64,000 bases of DNA. Source: Takakia lepidozioides. Its lineage: Eukaryota > Streptophyta > Takakiopsida > Takakiales > Takakiaceae. This document shows, in pieces, positions 34,828 through 47,377 of this stretch. Below the pieces are notes generated by a model, which saw only the letters and a list, made by a program, of their open reading frames with translations, ran no database searches and was not told the origin of the DNA. The position numbers and the translations under genes were made by a program. The stretch spans positions 83,041,171 through 83,105,170 of the forward strand of contig CM060732.1 in the NCBI GenBank assembly GCA_030704615.1, read 5' to 3'. Positions within the stretch are counted from its first letter, which is position 1. Each line of letters begins with the position of its first letter.

Positions 34828-35761
34828 CTAAAAAGACAACCTGTGTTGGCTTGAAACCGATCTATCAGTCGTGTGATTGTTTTTCAGCCACGTTAACCAG
34901 GTCGTCACAGCAAGTCTACGTACGTATAGCAAATTACATGTTTTTATGACATTAATGGATGGATGTGAAGTGCCGACGAAGTGGACGACGACCATATCTG
35001 ATAATGAATCTAAGGGAGGTGGCAATTTGTTCAACAATTCGACTGCACGGCCTGGATTTTGAGCAAAACTCACCAAATTTCCTCTCAATGCGCGTTGTCC
35101 CTTTCCGCCCTTATTTACATATCGTAATTTGAACAACATGACACGACAACGGTATCTTGCTATTAATGCTTTTTCAACCATGGTTAACTTTGGCAAAATG
35201 TCGTGAACTTTTTCAATCCACCAACCATTAGCGAGTGCAAATTTTGGCATCTTGTTTTTTTTCAAGGTGGAACTACAGTTTTTGCAAATGAAGATTGTAC
35301 GTGCAGTATTTGATACTCCTCGTTTGTCCAATAACAACCCATTTAATTCGTCCAGTTGATGTTTTGTGTCATTGATAAATTCTTGGGGAATGTCTTCTAA
35401 GAGAACATGTTCTTCGAAGTGGTTTTCTACTTGTAGGCTTAGCCATTTTTTCACGTGTTTCAAGATGTCGCTTTGTAATTCATCGATTCTCCATTTGAAC
35501 ATATTAGAGGTTGCTACGTCTCTGCTGCAAACACAACAATACTGATTGGTGAAAGTCGCATTGCTGATGTATTCGTTGACGTTGGATAAACAAAATAAGT
35601 TGTTTTCCAAGCATATTTCTGGTGGAAACATATTATGCTTTGGCTTTTTTACAGGAGTGCAATACATTTGTTCTTGTTTTCTTTTGAGTTTTTCTTTCTT
35701 GTCATTTTCGATTGCGATATATTTTTGAATTTTTGTAGCACATGTTTGATCTTTGATCAGT

Positions 35762-35797
<36 letters not shown>

Positions 35798-36313
35798 GAA
35801 TTTGTATTTTCCCCTTCGATTAACATTTGTTTCGTCTGGATCTATTTTCGTGGTTTGTGTTGGGTTTTTGGATCTGTATTTGTCCCTTCGTTTAGCATTT
35901 GTTTCGTCCGGGTCGGGAGGCAGATGGGATTCTATTCCCGTGGTTTGTGGTGGATGTTCAGATCTGTATTTGTCCCTTCGTTTAGCATTTGTTTCGTCCG
36001 GATCGGGAGGCGGATGGGATTCTATTCCCGTGGTTTGTGGTGGATGTTCAGATCTGTATTTGTCCCTTCGTTTAGCATTTGTTTCGTCCGGATCGGGAGG
36101 CGGATGGGATTCTATGCCCGTGGTTTGTGGTGGATGTTCAGATCTGTATTTGTCCCTTCGTTTAGCATTTGTTTCGTCCGGATCGGGAGGCGGATGGGAT
36201 TCTATGCCCGTGGTTTGTGGTGGATGTTCACATCTGTAGTTGTCCCTTCGCTTAACATTTGTTTCTTTTGGATGGGGAGTCGGTTGTTTATATCTTTTTC
36301 CGTCGTTCATCAT
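34828..36313 (-). pseudogene. Helitron-like Rep/helicase N-terminal fragment
   Basis: Minus strand. An N-terminal basic repeat region (36313-35820) joins across a 33-nt A run (35796-35764 on plus as T) to a region reading QYCCVCSRDV, FICKNCSSTLKKNKMPKFAL, NGWWIE, VEKALIARYRCRVMLFKL, GQRALRGNLVSF and DMVVVHFVGTS. This cysteine pattern and the ALIARYR..GQ..L.GN order match the DUF6570-type region ahead of the Rep and helicase domains in Helitrons. The Rep and helicase domains are not present. The A run leaves the two parts in different frames. Confidence 0.65.
35820..36290 (-). repeat. 90-bp in-frame tandem repeat (30 residues, about five copies)
   Basis: The phrase tgtcccttcg starts at 35881, 35971, 36061, 36151 and 36241, exactly 90 bp apart. 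Each unit encodes DETNAKRRDKYRSEHPPQTT plus GIESHPPPDP, a basic-then-proline pattern. The middle copies are almost identical, indicating recent expansion or homogenisation. Confidence 0.93.
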
Positions 36314-36569
36314 TTAGTTTCTCTTTATTTAAAGCATACTTTCTTCGTCTCTTATCATTAGCAGTTTCTTTTGCCATGTTAAGTTGAAATTATAGACATC
36401 TAGAGATATGTTTACAAATAAATAATTGTATTCACATAAGACATTGGTCTTTTGATAAAATAAATAATTGTTGTATAGGTCTAGATGTTTTTTTCATAAA
36501 ATAATTATCTTTGATGGAAATCATTTGTCTGGAAAGATGAAAAAGAAATAGATCAAGAAAATAAAGGTT

Positions 36570-38540
36570 TCAAACCTGTCCGCCTCTCTCTCTTCGGACA
36601 GAGTTCGAGTGCCCAGATTAAAATTGTTTCAAATCCGCCATTCTCCCCCACCGGATTGGGCTCGAATCCCCTAGTGATGCTGCAAGATATGGGAGAGATG
36701 GAAACTAAAAAGGAAAAGATAATAAATTTTTCAAACCCGTCCCGATCTCCCTCTTCGGAGAGAGTTCGAGCCCCCAGATTAAAATTGTTTCAAAACCGCC
36801 ATCCTCCCCCACCGGACTGGGCTCGAATCCCCTAGTGATGCTGCAAGATATGGGAGAGATGGAAACTAAAAAAGAAAAGATAATAATTTTTTTAAACCCG
36901 TTCTGCACTCCCTCTTCGGAGAGAGTTCGAGCCCCCAGATAAAATTGTTTCAAAACCGCCATTCTCCCCCACCGGACTGGGCTCAAATCCCCTAGTGACG
37001 CTGCAAGATATGGGAGAGATGGAAACTAAAAAGGAAAAGATAATAAATTTTTCAAACCCGTCCCGCTCTCCTTCTTCGGAGAGAGTTCGAGCCCCCAGAT
37101 AAAAATTGTTTCAAAACCACCATTCTCCCCCACCGGACTGGGCTCGAATCCCCTAGTGATGCTGCAAGATTTGGGAGAGAGGGAAAATAAAGAGGAAAAG
37201 ATAATAAAGGTTTCAAACCCGTCCGCCTCTCTCTCTTCGGAGAGAGTTCGAGTGCCCTGATAAAAATTGTTTCAAATCCGCCATTCTCCCCCACCGGACT
37301 GGGCTCGAATCCCCTAGTGATGCTGTAAGATTTGGGAGCGAAGGAAAATAAAGAGGAAAAGATAATAAAGGTTTCAAACCCGTCCGCCTCTCTCTCTTCG
37401 GAGAGAGTTCGAGTGCCCAGATAAAAATTGTTTCAAATCCGCCATTCTCCCCCACCGGACTGGGCTCGAATCCCTTAGTGATGCTGCAAGATATGGTCGG
37501 TGCAAGGTGGATTGTTCTACATTCTCCCCCACCGAACTGGGCTCGAATCCCCAAGTGATGCTGCAAGGTATGGTCTGTGCAAGGTGAATTGTTCTATTAA
37601 TCTAACAAGCCTTGGAAGGGCCTTGAGCCTGCGTTGGTATATCGGTGGGCAAAGATTGGATACTTTCTACGCCTCAGAGGACCGTACTTTGGCTTTTTCT
37701 AAAGAGGACTTCGGATCGGACCTGACCAGACAAACAATACTTCTACTTATAGAAGGGAGTTTGGGTCTCTTTGGCTTTTTCTAAAGAGGACTTCGGTTCG
37801 GACCCGACCAGACAAACACTACTTCTACTTATAGAAGGGAGTTTGGGTGTCCGGGAGGAGAGAGGAAAACTAAAAAGAAAAAGATAATAAATTTTTCAAA
37901 CCCGTCCCGCTCTCCCTCTTCGGAGAGAGTTCGAGCCCCCAGATTAAAATTGTTTCAAAACCGCCATTCTCCCCCACCGGACTGGGCTCGAATCCCCTAG
38001 TGATGCTGCAAGATATGGGAGGGAGGGAAAATAAAGAGGAAAAGATAATAAAGGTTTCAAACCCGTCCGCCTCTCTCTCGTCGGAGAGAGTTCGAGTGCC
38101 CAGATAAAAATTGTTTCAAAACCGCCATTCTGCCCCACCGGACTGGGCTTGAATCCCCTAGTGATGCTGCAAGATATGGTCGGTGCAAGGTGGATTGTTC
38201 TACATTCTCCCCCACCGGACTGGGCTCGAATCCCCTAGTGATGCTGCAAGGTATGGTCTGTGCAAGGTGGATTGTTCTATTAATCTAACAAGCCTGACCA
38301 GGCAAACACTAATTTTACTTATAGAAGGGAGTTTGGATCTCCGCACTTTGGCTTCTTCCAAAGAGGACTTCGGATCAGACCCGGCCAGGTTAACACTACT
38401 TCTACTTATTGAAGGGAGTTTGGGTCTCCGGAGGAGAAGGAAAAATAAAAAGGAAAAGATAATAAAGGTTTCAAACCCGTCCCGCTCTCCCTCTTCGGAG
38501 AGAGTTTGAGGCCCTAGATGCAAATTGTTTCAAAACCGCC
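36570..38540. repeat. 161-bp tandem array
   Basis: The phrase ctcgaatcccctagtga recurs near 36661, 36822, 36982, 37143, 37304 and 37465 (steps of 160-161 bp), then at 37542, 37987, 38148 and 38225 with 77-bp half steps and an inserted block (37580-37860; related 38280-38430). Each unit contains gggctcgaatcccc and gagttcgagccccc, both like RNA polymerase III box B. Long reading frames across it are periodic by-products. Confidence 0.92.
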
Positions 38541-38942
38541 ATTTGTTGGAGCCTGAATCATCAACTCACCCCGCAACTATTAGTTTACACACATAAAATG
38601 TCTAAGGAAGGCTAGTTTTTTTTTTAAATGATGCAAAATTTGAGATTATCATTTGAGGAGCGGTTGCCAAGGAGCAAGAGATGTATCATAAGTCAAACAG
38701 TAAAGATATTTTAGCGGAGGAGTCGAACCATTCGGAACGAGCTGTGAATCGCTTGTTGAAAAACTTCTATAGTAATTTTTATTAACATGCAATTATTTAT
38801 TGTCTATATATCATGGAACATTGGAACATTGGAACATATAAGCAGTGAGAGAGTACACAGTACATGCACGATCAAAATTCACTTTTGTCTTTGAAACTGT
38901 ACTATGCTACGGCCGCAAAATTAGTATGTATGCAAGTATGGT
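38541..38942. other. Short non-coding stretch
   Basis: About 400 bp of AT-rich sequence between the 161-bp array and the kinase-like pseudogene. No feature seen apart from a small ggaacatt repeat at 38815-38838. Confidence 0.5.
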
Positions 38943-40654
38943 CTATTCCATCCTGTAGACGTCTCGGGGCTCTACCCAACTGAATGGTTTGTTCATGAAG
39001 CGGAACACTACTTGGGCTAATGTGAGCCTCTCGGACGGGACCGTGCTATCATATAACCCTCGTAGGGCGGAATCCCAACATAGGCCCGTGTATTGATCAT
39101 TGAAAAGACTGGCATCATACGAATCGCCACCATTTATTCTTACCGCTATCTTCCCAACTGCAAAGGCCTCCGAGGTCATGTCCCGGGTGTGCATGTGTGG
39201 TGTGTCATCCACCTGGCTGTTTTCCTTGTTAAAAGCCATGACAATTGCAGGTTCCATCCACCATCTATGTTTGAGAGCCCGCGTCATTTTGTCTTTGTTT
39301 TCAAACTGGTACGACGAGGTTTTGCGTATCTCCATTGAGGTGGCCAACCCCCAATCACACACTCCAATCTTAACCTCCTCGGTGTCATGTGGAAAATGCA
39401 ACAAGATGATGTCGGGAGACAAGTTGTTGTGCATGACATGGTTCTTATGGACAGCATGCATAATGCTCACTAGTGCCATGCAAGTTTGCTGCGCTCTCTC
39501 CGGAAACGAATCAAGCGATCGATTTCCTGGTAATGTTCTTCCGTTCCCGGCTGTCTTTGAATCTTCCTATTGTTCCAATCACTTCCCCATTTTTTGTCAA
39601 TGTTCAACATGTCGCGTATTGTTCCTCCATTCCACCAGCGAGTATAACCTTCTAGCTCACGTGCATTCACAGCAAAGTATGTAATGACTCCCGCATGTTG
39701 GAATTTAATTGCCAAAGACTCGTCGTTATATTGCCTTACCGCGACTTCCGGGTTTTTCGCCTTGGGTGTTTTCCCTATTAGCTCCCAACTACACGGTATT
39801 CGTGAATCGCCAACAATCCTACACTTACGAACCTTGGCATATCCTCTTTCTTTGTAGGGGCCAAGTTGTTGGACCTGAGCACTTGTGTTGACGTAAATAA
39901 GACTTATTGTGCCTCCCCCGCTCGATGACGCCGCCTTCCAAGGGAGTAACTTTGTCCGGTGATGTGCATTGGCGCTTGCCGAATGCGCCCACCACTCGAC
40001 AAGTTGGAATAACTCGATTTCCCAGCTAGGCACTCGATCTTTGGTTGTTCTATCCTTCTATGTGCTCATTACCTGCCTCAGATTCCATGTGGCGTCTTTT
40101 GCCCTACTCTCGAGCCACTGCAAAAATTTCGGCTTGTTTCTATCCTCTGTCCATTGATCTCCAGCCAAAGCCTCCCTCATTCTTTTCTCCATATTTTGCT
40201 GAAAAATACAAAACCCCTCGTGTCCATGCCGGACATAAGCACTTTGCAGCCTCATCATGTCTTTTTCTTTGAAATAATCAAATATTAATTTTTTAACCTT
40301 GTCCTCTGGTCCTGGATAGTGTTGCTTGTTGACCTGACTATCTCGCTCGTGGGCATGTTTTCTCTTCCTCCGACCCCCAGATGACGACCCCGGCCCAGAA
40401 TTTGAGTTTGCACTCCCTGATATTATAAACCTTTGCCCACTGCAGGGGATGGGAGGGAAAATAGATAATGGATGTGCGTGGCTGCAATCTTCGTATTTTC
40501 TGCACAAACGGGTCACATGAGATCCTAAAACGATAAAATGGTGAAGAAATGATGCTATAATGATGGAATGGTGAATAGGGGCTCGAATAGGTGTGGGACC
40601 AACCCAATTAAAAATCGACAAAACTTCTCCCTTTCCAAACAAACACCTTTGCAC
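38943..40654 (-). pseudogene. Protein-kinase-like gene, frameshifted and lacking canonical catalytic motifs
   Basis: The upstream part (40436-40058) is Ser/Gly/Arg-rich then helical (KKLIFDYFKEKDMMRLQSAYVRHG). The middle part (40033-39490) includes CRIVGDSRIPCSWELIGKTP and WWNGGTIRDML. The C-terminal part (39479-38943) has VMHNNLSPDIILL where kinases have HRDLKPxNILL, CDWGLA for DFG, and WWMEPAIVMA near the APE region. A one-base shift near 39490 separates middle from C-terminal parts. HNN for HRD and CDW for DFG suggest a pseudokinase family; similar divergent kinases are abundant in seed-free plants from my general knowledge. Ends PRDVYRME. Confidence 0.6.
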
Positions 40655-41701
40655 ACGTTGGCAGTGCCACGCAACGAAGTCCGAAGACTATAGGAAGCCA
40701 AGGAACTACACTCATGGAGGAGCAAAAGTGATCATAAAGCGGAGGGAGATGTTTGTCCATGTTTGTGCATGCGATTGTCTTAACTCTATTGGGACACATG
40801 TGACCCTCAAGGCGCGTGTCACCCGTTGGAACATTGCAGATTTAGCCCGCGGTTGCCCATTTTTTTGTTGTGGATGGGTGACCGCCACCTAAACCTGATG
40901 GTCCCAGTTTGCTATTAACTGCTATATCGAAACTTCATTAAGATATAATATTTTTCGTCCTATTTTTATCTCTTTAGATCAACCAATCACTTCGAAGAAC
41001 TGGGACAAAAACTCAAGGATCATCAAATATATTACTGAAATCAGATAATTGTGAGGTGAGCTAAGCATACATAAAAAGGAGAAAAATACCCGGATTTTTA
41101 AAAAAAATCTTTCAGGGTTTTTTTCTAAAAGCAAATTGAGAGGCTTACCTTTACCTATCATTCACTTATGTCCCTTCCCACCCCGTTATGTTTCGAAATA
41201 ATATTGTAGGCGAAAGTAAGAACTAGAAGTGGATTATTTCTTTTGTTCCTCGTTGAAGAAAAACCACCTTCTTACCATATAGGGTTATCTTCTTGGAATC
41301 ACAACGTCGTTGCACCTTGTGATTGCATTGCCTCATCTGAGAGGCAGTAATAAAAAATATGTATATATATTTTCATGTCTTTTAATAGATCTTATAATAG
41401 GGATGCAATAATTTTGTTTCATGATTGTTAGAAGAAAAAAAACCATCTGAATTTTTATTTCCTTTTTTTAAATCCTACTTCTTCTTATTCTTGTTATTCC
41501 AATGTATTTTTCTATATGCTAAACCTAAAGCTTTATCCATGGGTGATGCGAAACGATAATGAAATAGAACCATAATGTATGATGAGAAACCTGTAAATAC
41601 TGATTCGAGGAATTTCCAAGTTAAAAGGGGGGAAATACTTTCGACAAGAAAAAGGCTCATTTCTTTGGATTTATCCTAGAAATTATAAACAAGATTGTTC
41701 G
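40655..41701. other. AT-rich stretch without a recognised gene
   Basis: A short basic reading frame on minus (41660-41475) was not recognised. Otherwise no features. Confidence 0.5.
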
Positions 41702-41839
41702 ATGAGCATGTTCACACGGGAGATTGTGCTCGGTAACTATACAACAGTAGCTTATGAGAAAACGGGAGTGAACCATTCAGGGTACAGCACCCGAGACAAA
41801 GAAGCAATCATAGTAGGGAGATATACGGCTGAACGTGGT

Positions 41840-42065
41840 GTGGAAGGCCAGCTTGCTTGGTGTCTGCAGAATTCGTCAATGTGGAGGTGACAGAACGTGC
41901 GGCAAAATGAATTCTCAAGAAGAGGCAGCTGTCCAACGTCTATGTTGCAGCTGGCAACAGTTCGAGAAATGATGAAGGCCAGAGTTGTGCAGAAGGAGCC
42001 AGGCCACAGCTGCATTGAGCTCAACACCGAAGTGCATAATTCATTGTGGTATTACCAGGATTTTC
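41840..42065 (+). pseudogene. PPR protein E-motif fragment
   Basis: Reads, with frame changes, as the end of a PPR protein: EFVNVEVTERAAK then VVQKEPGHSCIELNTEVHN, matching the E/E+ motif of DYW-class editing factors. It lies ahead of PPR units that should precede it, so the order is scrambled. Confidence 0.6.
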
Positions 42066-42379
42066 CTCGGAGTAAGGGAAATGACAGAGCTCGCGTACTT
42101 TTGTAGTTTCTGCAGATCAAGCAATGAGCAGCAAACAGTTCTGACTGGAGTTTTTCTCAGATGCTTCACAGTGGTGGTTTCATAATGTACGTTTTTTTCA
42201 TCTTGGACATGAAATGATTGACACTGGCCTTTTTATGCACTTGGCTGTTTCACTTGGTAACAATAATACTTCACTAGGAAAAGGTAGCAAAAGCACTGCA
42301 CCCATTTTTCTCGAAGGAGAAGACAGCAACGTCCTACTGCTACAGGTCCGTGCTCCAGTTTTAATTCAGATCCTCTGTG

Positions 42380-45240
42380 TTGGGAGCATTCAGGATGCGC
42401 AGGGAGTGTTCAACAGTATGGTTGACCGAGATTTGGTGTCATGGAATGCCATGCTTGCAGGGTATTGAGGATGCAAAGGCAGTGTTCAACAATATGGCTG
42501 AATGAAATGTGGTGTTGTGGAACGCGATGCTTGCAGGGTATGCACAACAGGGGCGCGAGATGGAGGCTTTGGAGACCTATGAGTAAATGATGGTGGAAGG
42601 GGTGAAGCCCAACCACATCACGTCTGTGCGTTTGCAAGCCTGGAAGCCCTGAAAAATGGCAAAGAGGTGCATGGTTGCATCGCAAAACCAGGAATAGTAC
42701 CAGATGTGATTGTCAACAATACCCTCATGGACATGTATGCAAAATGTGGGTGCATCGAAGATGCGAAGGGAGTGTTTGACAGTATGGCTGAACGAGATTT
42801 GGAGTTGTGGAGTGCGATGACTGCAGGGTATGCACAACAAGGATGCGGGATGGAGGCTTTGGATACCTATGAGCAAATGATGGGGAAAGGAGTGAAGCCT
42901 GGCAGCCCTAGAAGAGGGCAAAGAGGTCCGTGGTGACATCGTCAAAGCTGGAATTATACCAGATGTCATTCTGAACACTGCCCTGGCGGACATGTATGCC
43001 AAATGTGGGTTCATTGTCAGACCTGCAATTGTACAAAATGTCATTCAGAACAATACCCTTGTGGACATGTATGAAGGGAGTGTGCGACAGTATGGCTGAA
43101 CGAGATGTTGTGTCGTGGAGTGCGATGATTGCAGGATATGCATAGCAAGGGTGCGGGATGGAGGCTTTCGAGATCTAGGAGCAAATGTTGCGCAAAGGGG
43201 GGAAGCCCAACCACATCACATTTGTTTGTGTTTGCAATGCGTGTGCAAGCCTGGGAGCTCTGGAAAAGGGGAAAGAGGTCCGTGGTGACATCGTCCAAGC
43301 TGGAATTGTACCGGCTGTCATTCTGAACACTGCCCTGGTGGACAGGTATGCCAAATGTGGGTGCATTGTCAGACCTGCGCAGGGTATGCACAACAAGGGC
43401 GCGGGATGGAGGCTTTGGAGACCTATGAGCAAATGATTGGGGAAGGGGTGAAGCCTGGCAGCCCTGGAAGAGGGCAAAGAGGTCCGTGGTGACATCGCCA
43501 AAGCTGGAATTGAACCAAATGTCATTCTGAACAGTGCCCTGGTGGACAGGTATGCCAAATGTGGGTGCATTTTCAGATCTGCAATTGTACAAAATGTCAT
43601 TTAGAACAATACCCTTGTGGACATGTATGAAGGGAGTGTTCGACAGTATGGCTGAACCAGATGTGGTGTCGTGGAGTGCGATGATTGCAGGATATGTACA
43701 GCAAGGGTGCGAGATGGAGGCTTTGGAGATCTAGGAGCAAATGTTGCGCGAAGGGGCGAAGCCCAACCACATCACATTTGTTTGTGTTTGCAATGCGTGT
43801 GCAAGCCTGGGAGCTCTGGAAAAGGGGAAAGAGGTCCGTGGTGACATCGTCAAAGCTGGAATTGTACCAGATGTCATTCTGAACACTGCCCTGGTGGACA
43901 GGTATGCCAAATGTGGGTGCATTTTCAGACCTGCAATTGTACAAAATGTCATTCAGAACAATACCATTGTGGACATGTATGTAGGGAGTGTTCGACAGTA
44001 TGGCTGAACGAGATGTTGTGTCGTGGAGTGCGATGATTGCAGGATATGCACAGCAAGGGAGCGGGATGGAGGCTTTGGAGATCTAGGAGCAACTGTTGCG
44101 CGAAGGGGCGAAGCCCAACCACATCACATTTGTTTGTGTTTGCAATGCGTGTGCAAGCCTGGGAGCTCTGGAAAAGGGGAAAGAGGTCCGTGGTGACATC
44201 GTCAAAGCTGGAATTGTACCAGATATCATTTTGAACTCTGCCCTGGCGGACAGGTATGCGAAATGTGGGTGCATTGTCAGACCTGCAATTGTACAAAATG
44301 TCATTCAGAACAATACCCTTGTGGACATGTATGAAGGGAGTTTTTGACAGTATGGCTGAATGAGATGTGGTGTCGTGGAACGCGATGCTTGCAGGATATG
44401 CACAGCAAGGGTGCGGGATGGAGGCTTTGGAGACCTATGAGCAAATGTTGTGCGAAGGGGCGAAGCCCAACCACATCACATTTGTTTGTGTTTGCAATGC
44501 GTGTGCAAGCCTGGGAGCCCTGGAAAAGGGCAAAGAGGTGCATGGTTGATTTGCCAAACCTGGAATTGTACCAGATGTGATTCTGAACAATACCCTCGTG
44601 GACATGTATGCCAAATGTGGGTGCATCCAAGATGCGGATGAAGTGTTCAACAGTATGGCTGAACGAGATTTTGTGTCATGGAATGCCATGCTTGCAGGAT
44701 ATGCACAGCAGGGGCACCGGATGGCCTTGGAGACCTATGAGCAAATGATGGGTAAGGGGTGAAGTGCGACCACATCACGTTTGTGTGCGTTTGCAATGCT
44801 TGTGCAAGCCTGGCAGCCCTGGAAAAGGACAAAGGGTGCATGGTGACATCATCAAAGCTGGAATTGTACCAAGGTTGCAATGCGTATGCAAACCTGGGAG
44901 CCCTGGAAAATGGGAAAGAGGTTTGTGGTGACATCGTCAAAGCTGGAATTGCACCAGATTCATCCTGATTACTGCCTTGATGGACATATGCCAAATGTGG
45001 GCTTTCGAGATATACGAGAGATTGCAGCAAGATTGGATGGAGGCTTTAGAGATTTACGAACAAATGATGGGGGAAGTGGTGAAGCCCGACCACATCACGT
45101 TTGTATGCGTTTGCAGTGTGTATGCAAGCCTGGTAGCCCTGGAAAAGAGCATGGTTGCATCGCCAAAGCTGGAATTGAACCAGACGTGGTTCTGAACAAT
45201 ACCCTCGTGGACATGTATGCCAGATGTGGAATGCGATGAT
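42380..45240 (+). pseudogene. Amplified PPR (PLS-type) repeat debris
   Basis: Repeated PPR modules on the plus strand: VFDSMAERDLELWSAMTAGY, GVKPNHITFVCVCNACASLG-type segments, ALEKGKEV, PDVILNTALVDMYAKCGCI. A block recurs with the phrase tttgtttgtgtttgcaatgcg at 43221, 43777, 44129 and 44481, the last three 352 bp apart. Stops and frameshifts fall in nearly every unit. Such modules bind organelle RNA in C-to-U editing factors; this cluster cannot encode a full protein as it stands. Antisense frames here are shadows. Confidence 0.8.
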
Positions 45241-46689
45241 CGCAGGATATGCCCAGCATGTTGTCATAGGGAGGTCCTGCAAGCATTTGAAAGAATGCAA
45301 AAAAATGGCTTGAAGCTGGACAGTCTTTATATGTGTTCTGTCTGCATGCAGCCACACTGGCCTACTGAATGAAGGAAGACGCTACTTTGATTCCCTGAGT
45401 CAAGATCATGGTATCACTCCGACAGTAAAGCACTTTGGCTGCAGACAAGGAGGCCTTAGTTTGGTGAGTACATTCTTAGACTGTCACTTCCTTCAATTGA
45501 TTCCTTAATTTCAGGTGGCTGGAGGGGGTTTATGTTTGGATCAGGGTTTAAATGTACTGAAAGACAGTGTTGATATCAAGGACGAGAGCTTCATGGCAAA
45601 TTGCAAGGCTATGGAGCAGCTCCTGGTTGACCTTAGTAGGCAGCAAGTTGAGAATATACCTCCTTTGTTGTGAGAGAGAGGACAGAGCACATGCCTCCAT
45701 CTTCAAAGCCTTGCAAGTGGCTTTGGCTAATGTGATGCTCATATGCTCACAAATCTGGCAAGATGTGGCTGTTTATTTTCGTGAAGAGGGTGTATCAACT
45801 AGAACAGAATGAGAAAGAGAAAGGAACTTTATAACATCCACAGAGAGGTAAAATGTTTTTCATATAGTATACATTTCCAATCAAAAGATACAAAGAGACA
45901 GGACAGTTTCAAGATAAATGATCTTTTTCCATAAAAAAATAATTGTTTAGTCATTGATAATTGTTTTCAATGTTTTACACAGGTTTTTTCAAAGATTTAC
46001 CAATCTACAGCTTTAATAAATTCTGTATTTTCTACGTGTATAGGAGTTTTGGCCAAAAGTTTAACTGCTATTATCTGGAAAAAAATCCCGTGTTTCTTCT
46101 TTCGGAGGTTTTGCCAATATCTTGAGTGGCACTTGATGGCCACAAAGTCTCCCATATTCACAGACGATCCACTAATTGTCTCGCCTTTGTCATTGACAAT
46201 TTCAATGGTGTTATAGTTGTCACTGTCATTTAGTTTGATCCGTTTGTTCGAACTTGAAACAGACGGATCAAATTTTTTTGTTTTGGATTTGAGAACCTTT
46301 TTGGAGAAATTTAGGTTCTCTCCACCCACCCATTCCAAGTCTCTGGAAGCTTTTTGCCAATAGCTTTTTGCCAATCATTGATTTTCCTCATGTATTCATC
46401 ATAATAATGGCTTTCCTCCAACTGGATGGAGAACTTAGCCTGATGCATCTCTTCCGCAAAAGGGACGCATTTATGGTTGCCATGTTCGGCAAGATATGGA
46501 AAATTACAATTATCGAGATAATACTACTTCCTCAAAGTCAGCAAGGGTATTCCACAATGTACTGTGGAAATTCGTAGTAGGAGGAAGGCATTTCCAAGAA
46601 TTACCAACGTTTATCGCATGGTGCAGGTTGGATGAAAACATGTTGTAGATATGACTGCGTTTCACCTCGAACGGAACCTCCTGTTCCAG
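45241..46689. other. PPR remnant and unassigned sequence with one small minus frame
   Basis: 45300-45460 (plus) holds a decayed PPR piece (TGLLNEGRRYFDSLSQDHGIT, VKHFGC). A minus-strand frame 46374-45997 (125 residues, MAKSYWQKASRDLEW, basic; KSKTKKFDPS) was not recognised; it may be a remnant of another mobile element. No other feature. Confidence 0.45.
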
Positions 46690-47377
46690 TTCCTCGGTTG
46701 TTGAACTGCAAATGTCAGTGGATCGAGGATGCAAAGAGAGTTTTCAACATTGTGGTTGAAAAAAATGTGATGTCGTGGAACGCGATGCTTGCAGGATATG
46801 CACAACAGGGTGGGATGGAGGCTTTGGAGACCTCTGAATAAATGATGGGGGAAGTGGTGAAGCCCTCATGGAGTGCAATGATTGCAAGATATGCTCAACA
46901 TGGATCTGGTACAGAGGCATTCAAAATGTATGAGCAAATTCTGCGCGAAGGGGTGAAGCCCAACCACATCACATTTGTTTGTGTTTGCAATGCGTATGAA
47001 AGCCTGGGAGCCCTGGAAAAGCAAGGACAATGTGGTGAGGGCACCTTCTTCGTCGGCTTATTTCAGCCTGTTTTGCGCTCTCATCAGACTCAGTCTTGAG
47101 ATGCATATTGAATTCTGTAAGTTAGCTCATTGGGTGGATCTGTGGTGGTTTGGAATGACTTTGCCATCACAGTGTGAAGCTGGCCATTGGTTTTGGGCTG
47201 ATCAGCACAATCCCTAGGATGCTTCTTCGTCTCATCAAGAATCTTCGAGTGTGTGGTGATTGCCACACTTCCACCAAATTCATCTCAAAGATTGTTGGTC
47301 GAGCAATTGTTGTATGGGTCGCTAACCGCTTTCACCACTTTGAAGATGGGATTTGTTCTTGTGGTGATTACTGGTGA
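46690..47377 (+). pseudogene. PPR fragment with DYW domain, catalytic Glu lost
   Basis: PPR pieces (DVMSWNAMLAGYAQQ-like; GVKPNHITFVCVCNAYESLG) are followed by a DYW C-terminus: [33 protein letters not shown], stop at 47377. DYW domains are cytidine deaminase-like. The zinc ligands CxxCH and the terminal CSCGDYW are kept, but the active-site HSE reads HSV (codons 47168-47176). Much of the expected N-terminal DYW region is missing, and the modules are in mixed frames. Confidence 0.75.

Noticed and set aside
41475-41660. A small organelle-derived gene on the minus strand
   Set aside because: The 61-residue frame has some coding look, but I could not match it to any plastid or mitochondrial protein.
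42400-45360. Minus-strand frames in the PPR region as a repeated gene family
   Set aside because: They are antisense shadows of the PPR modules; plus-strand translations match PPR motifs and the minus ones match nothing.
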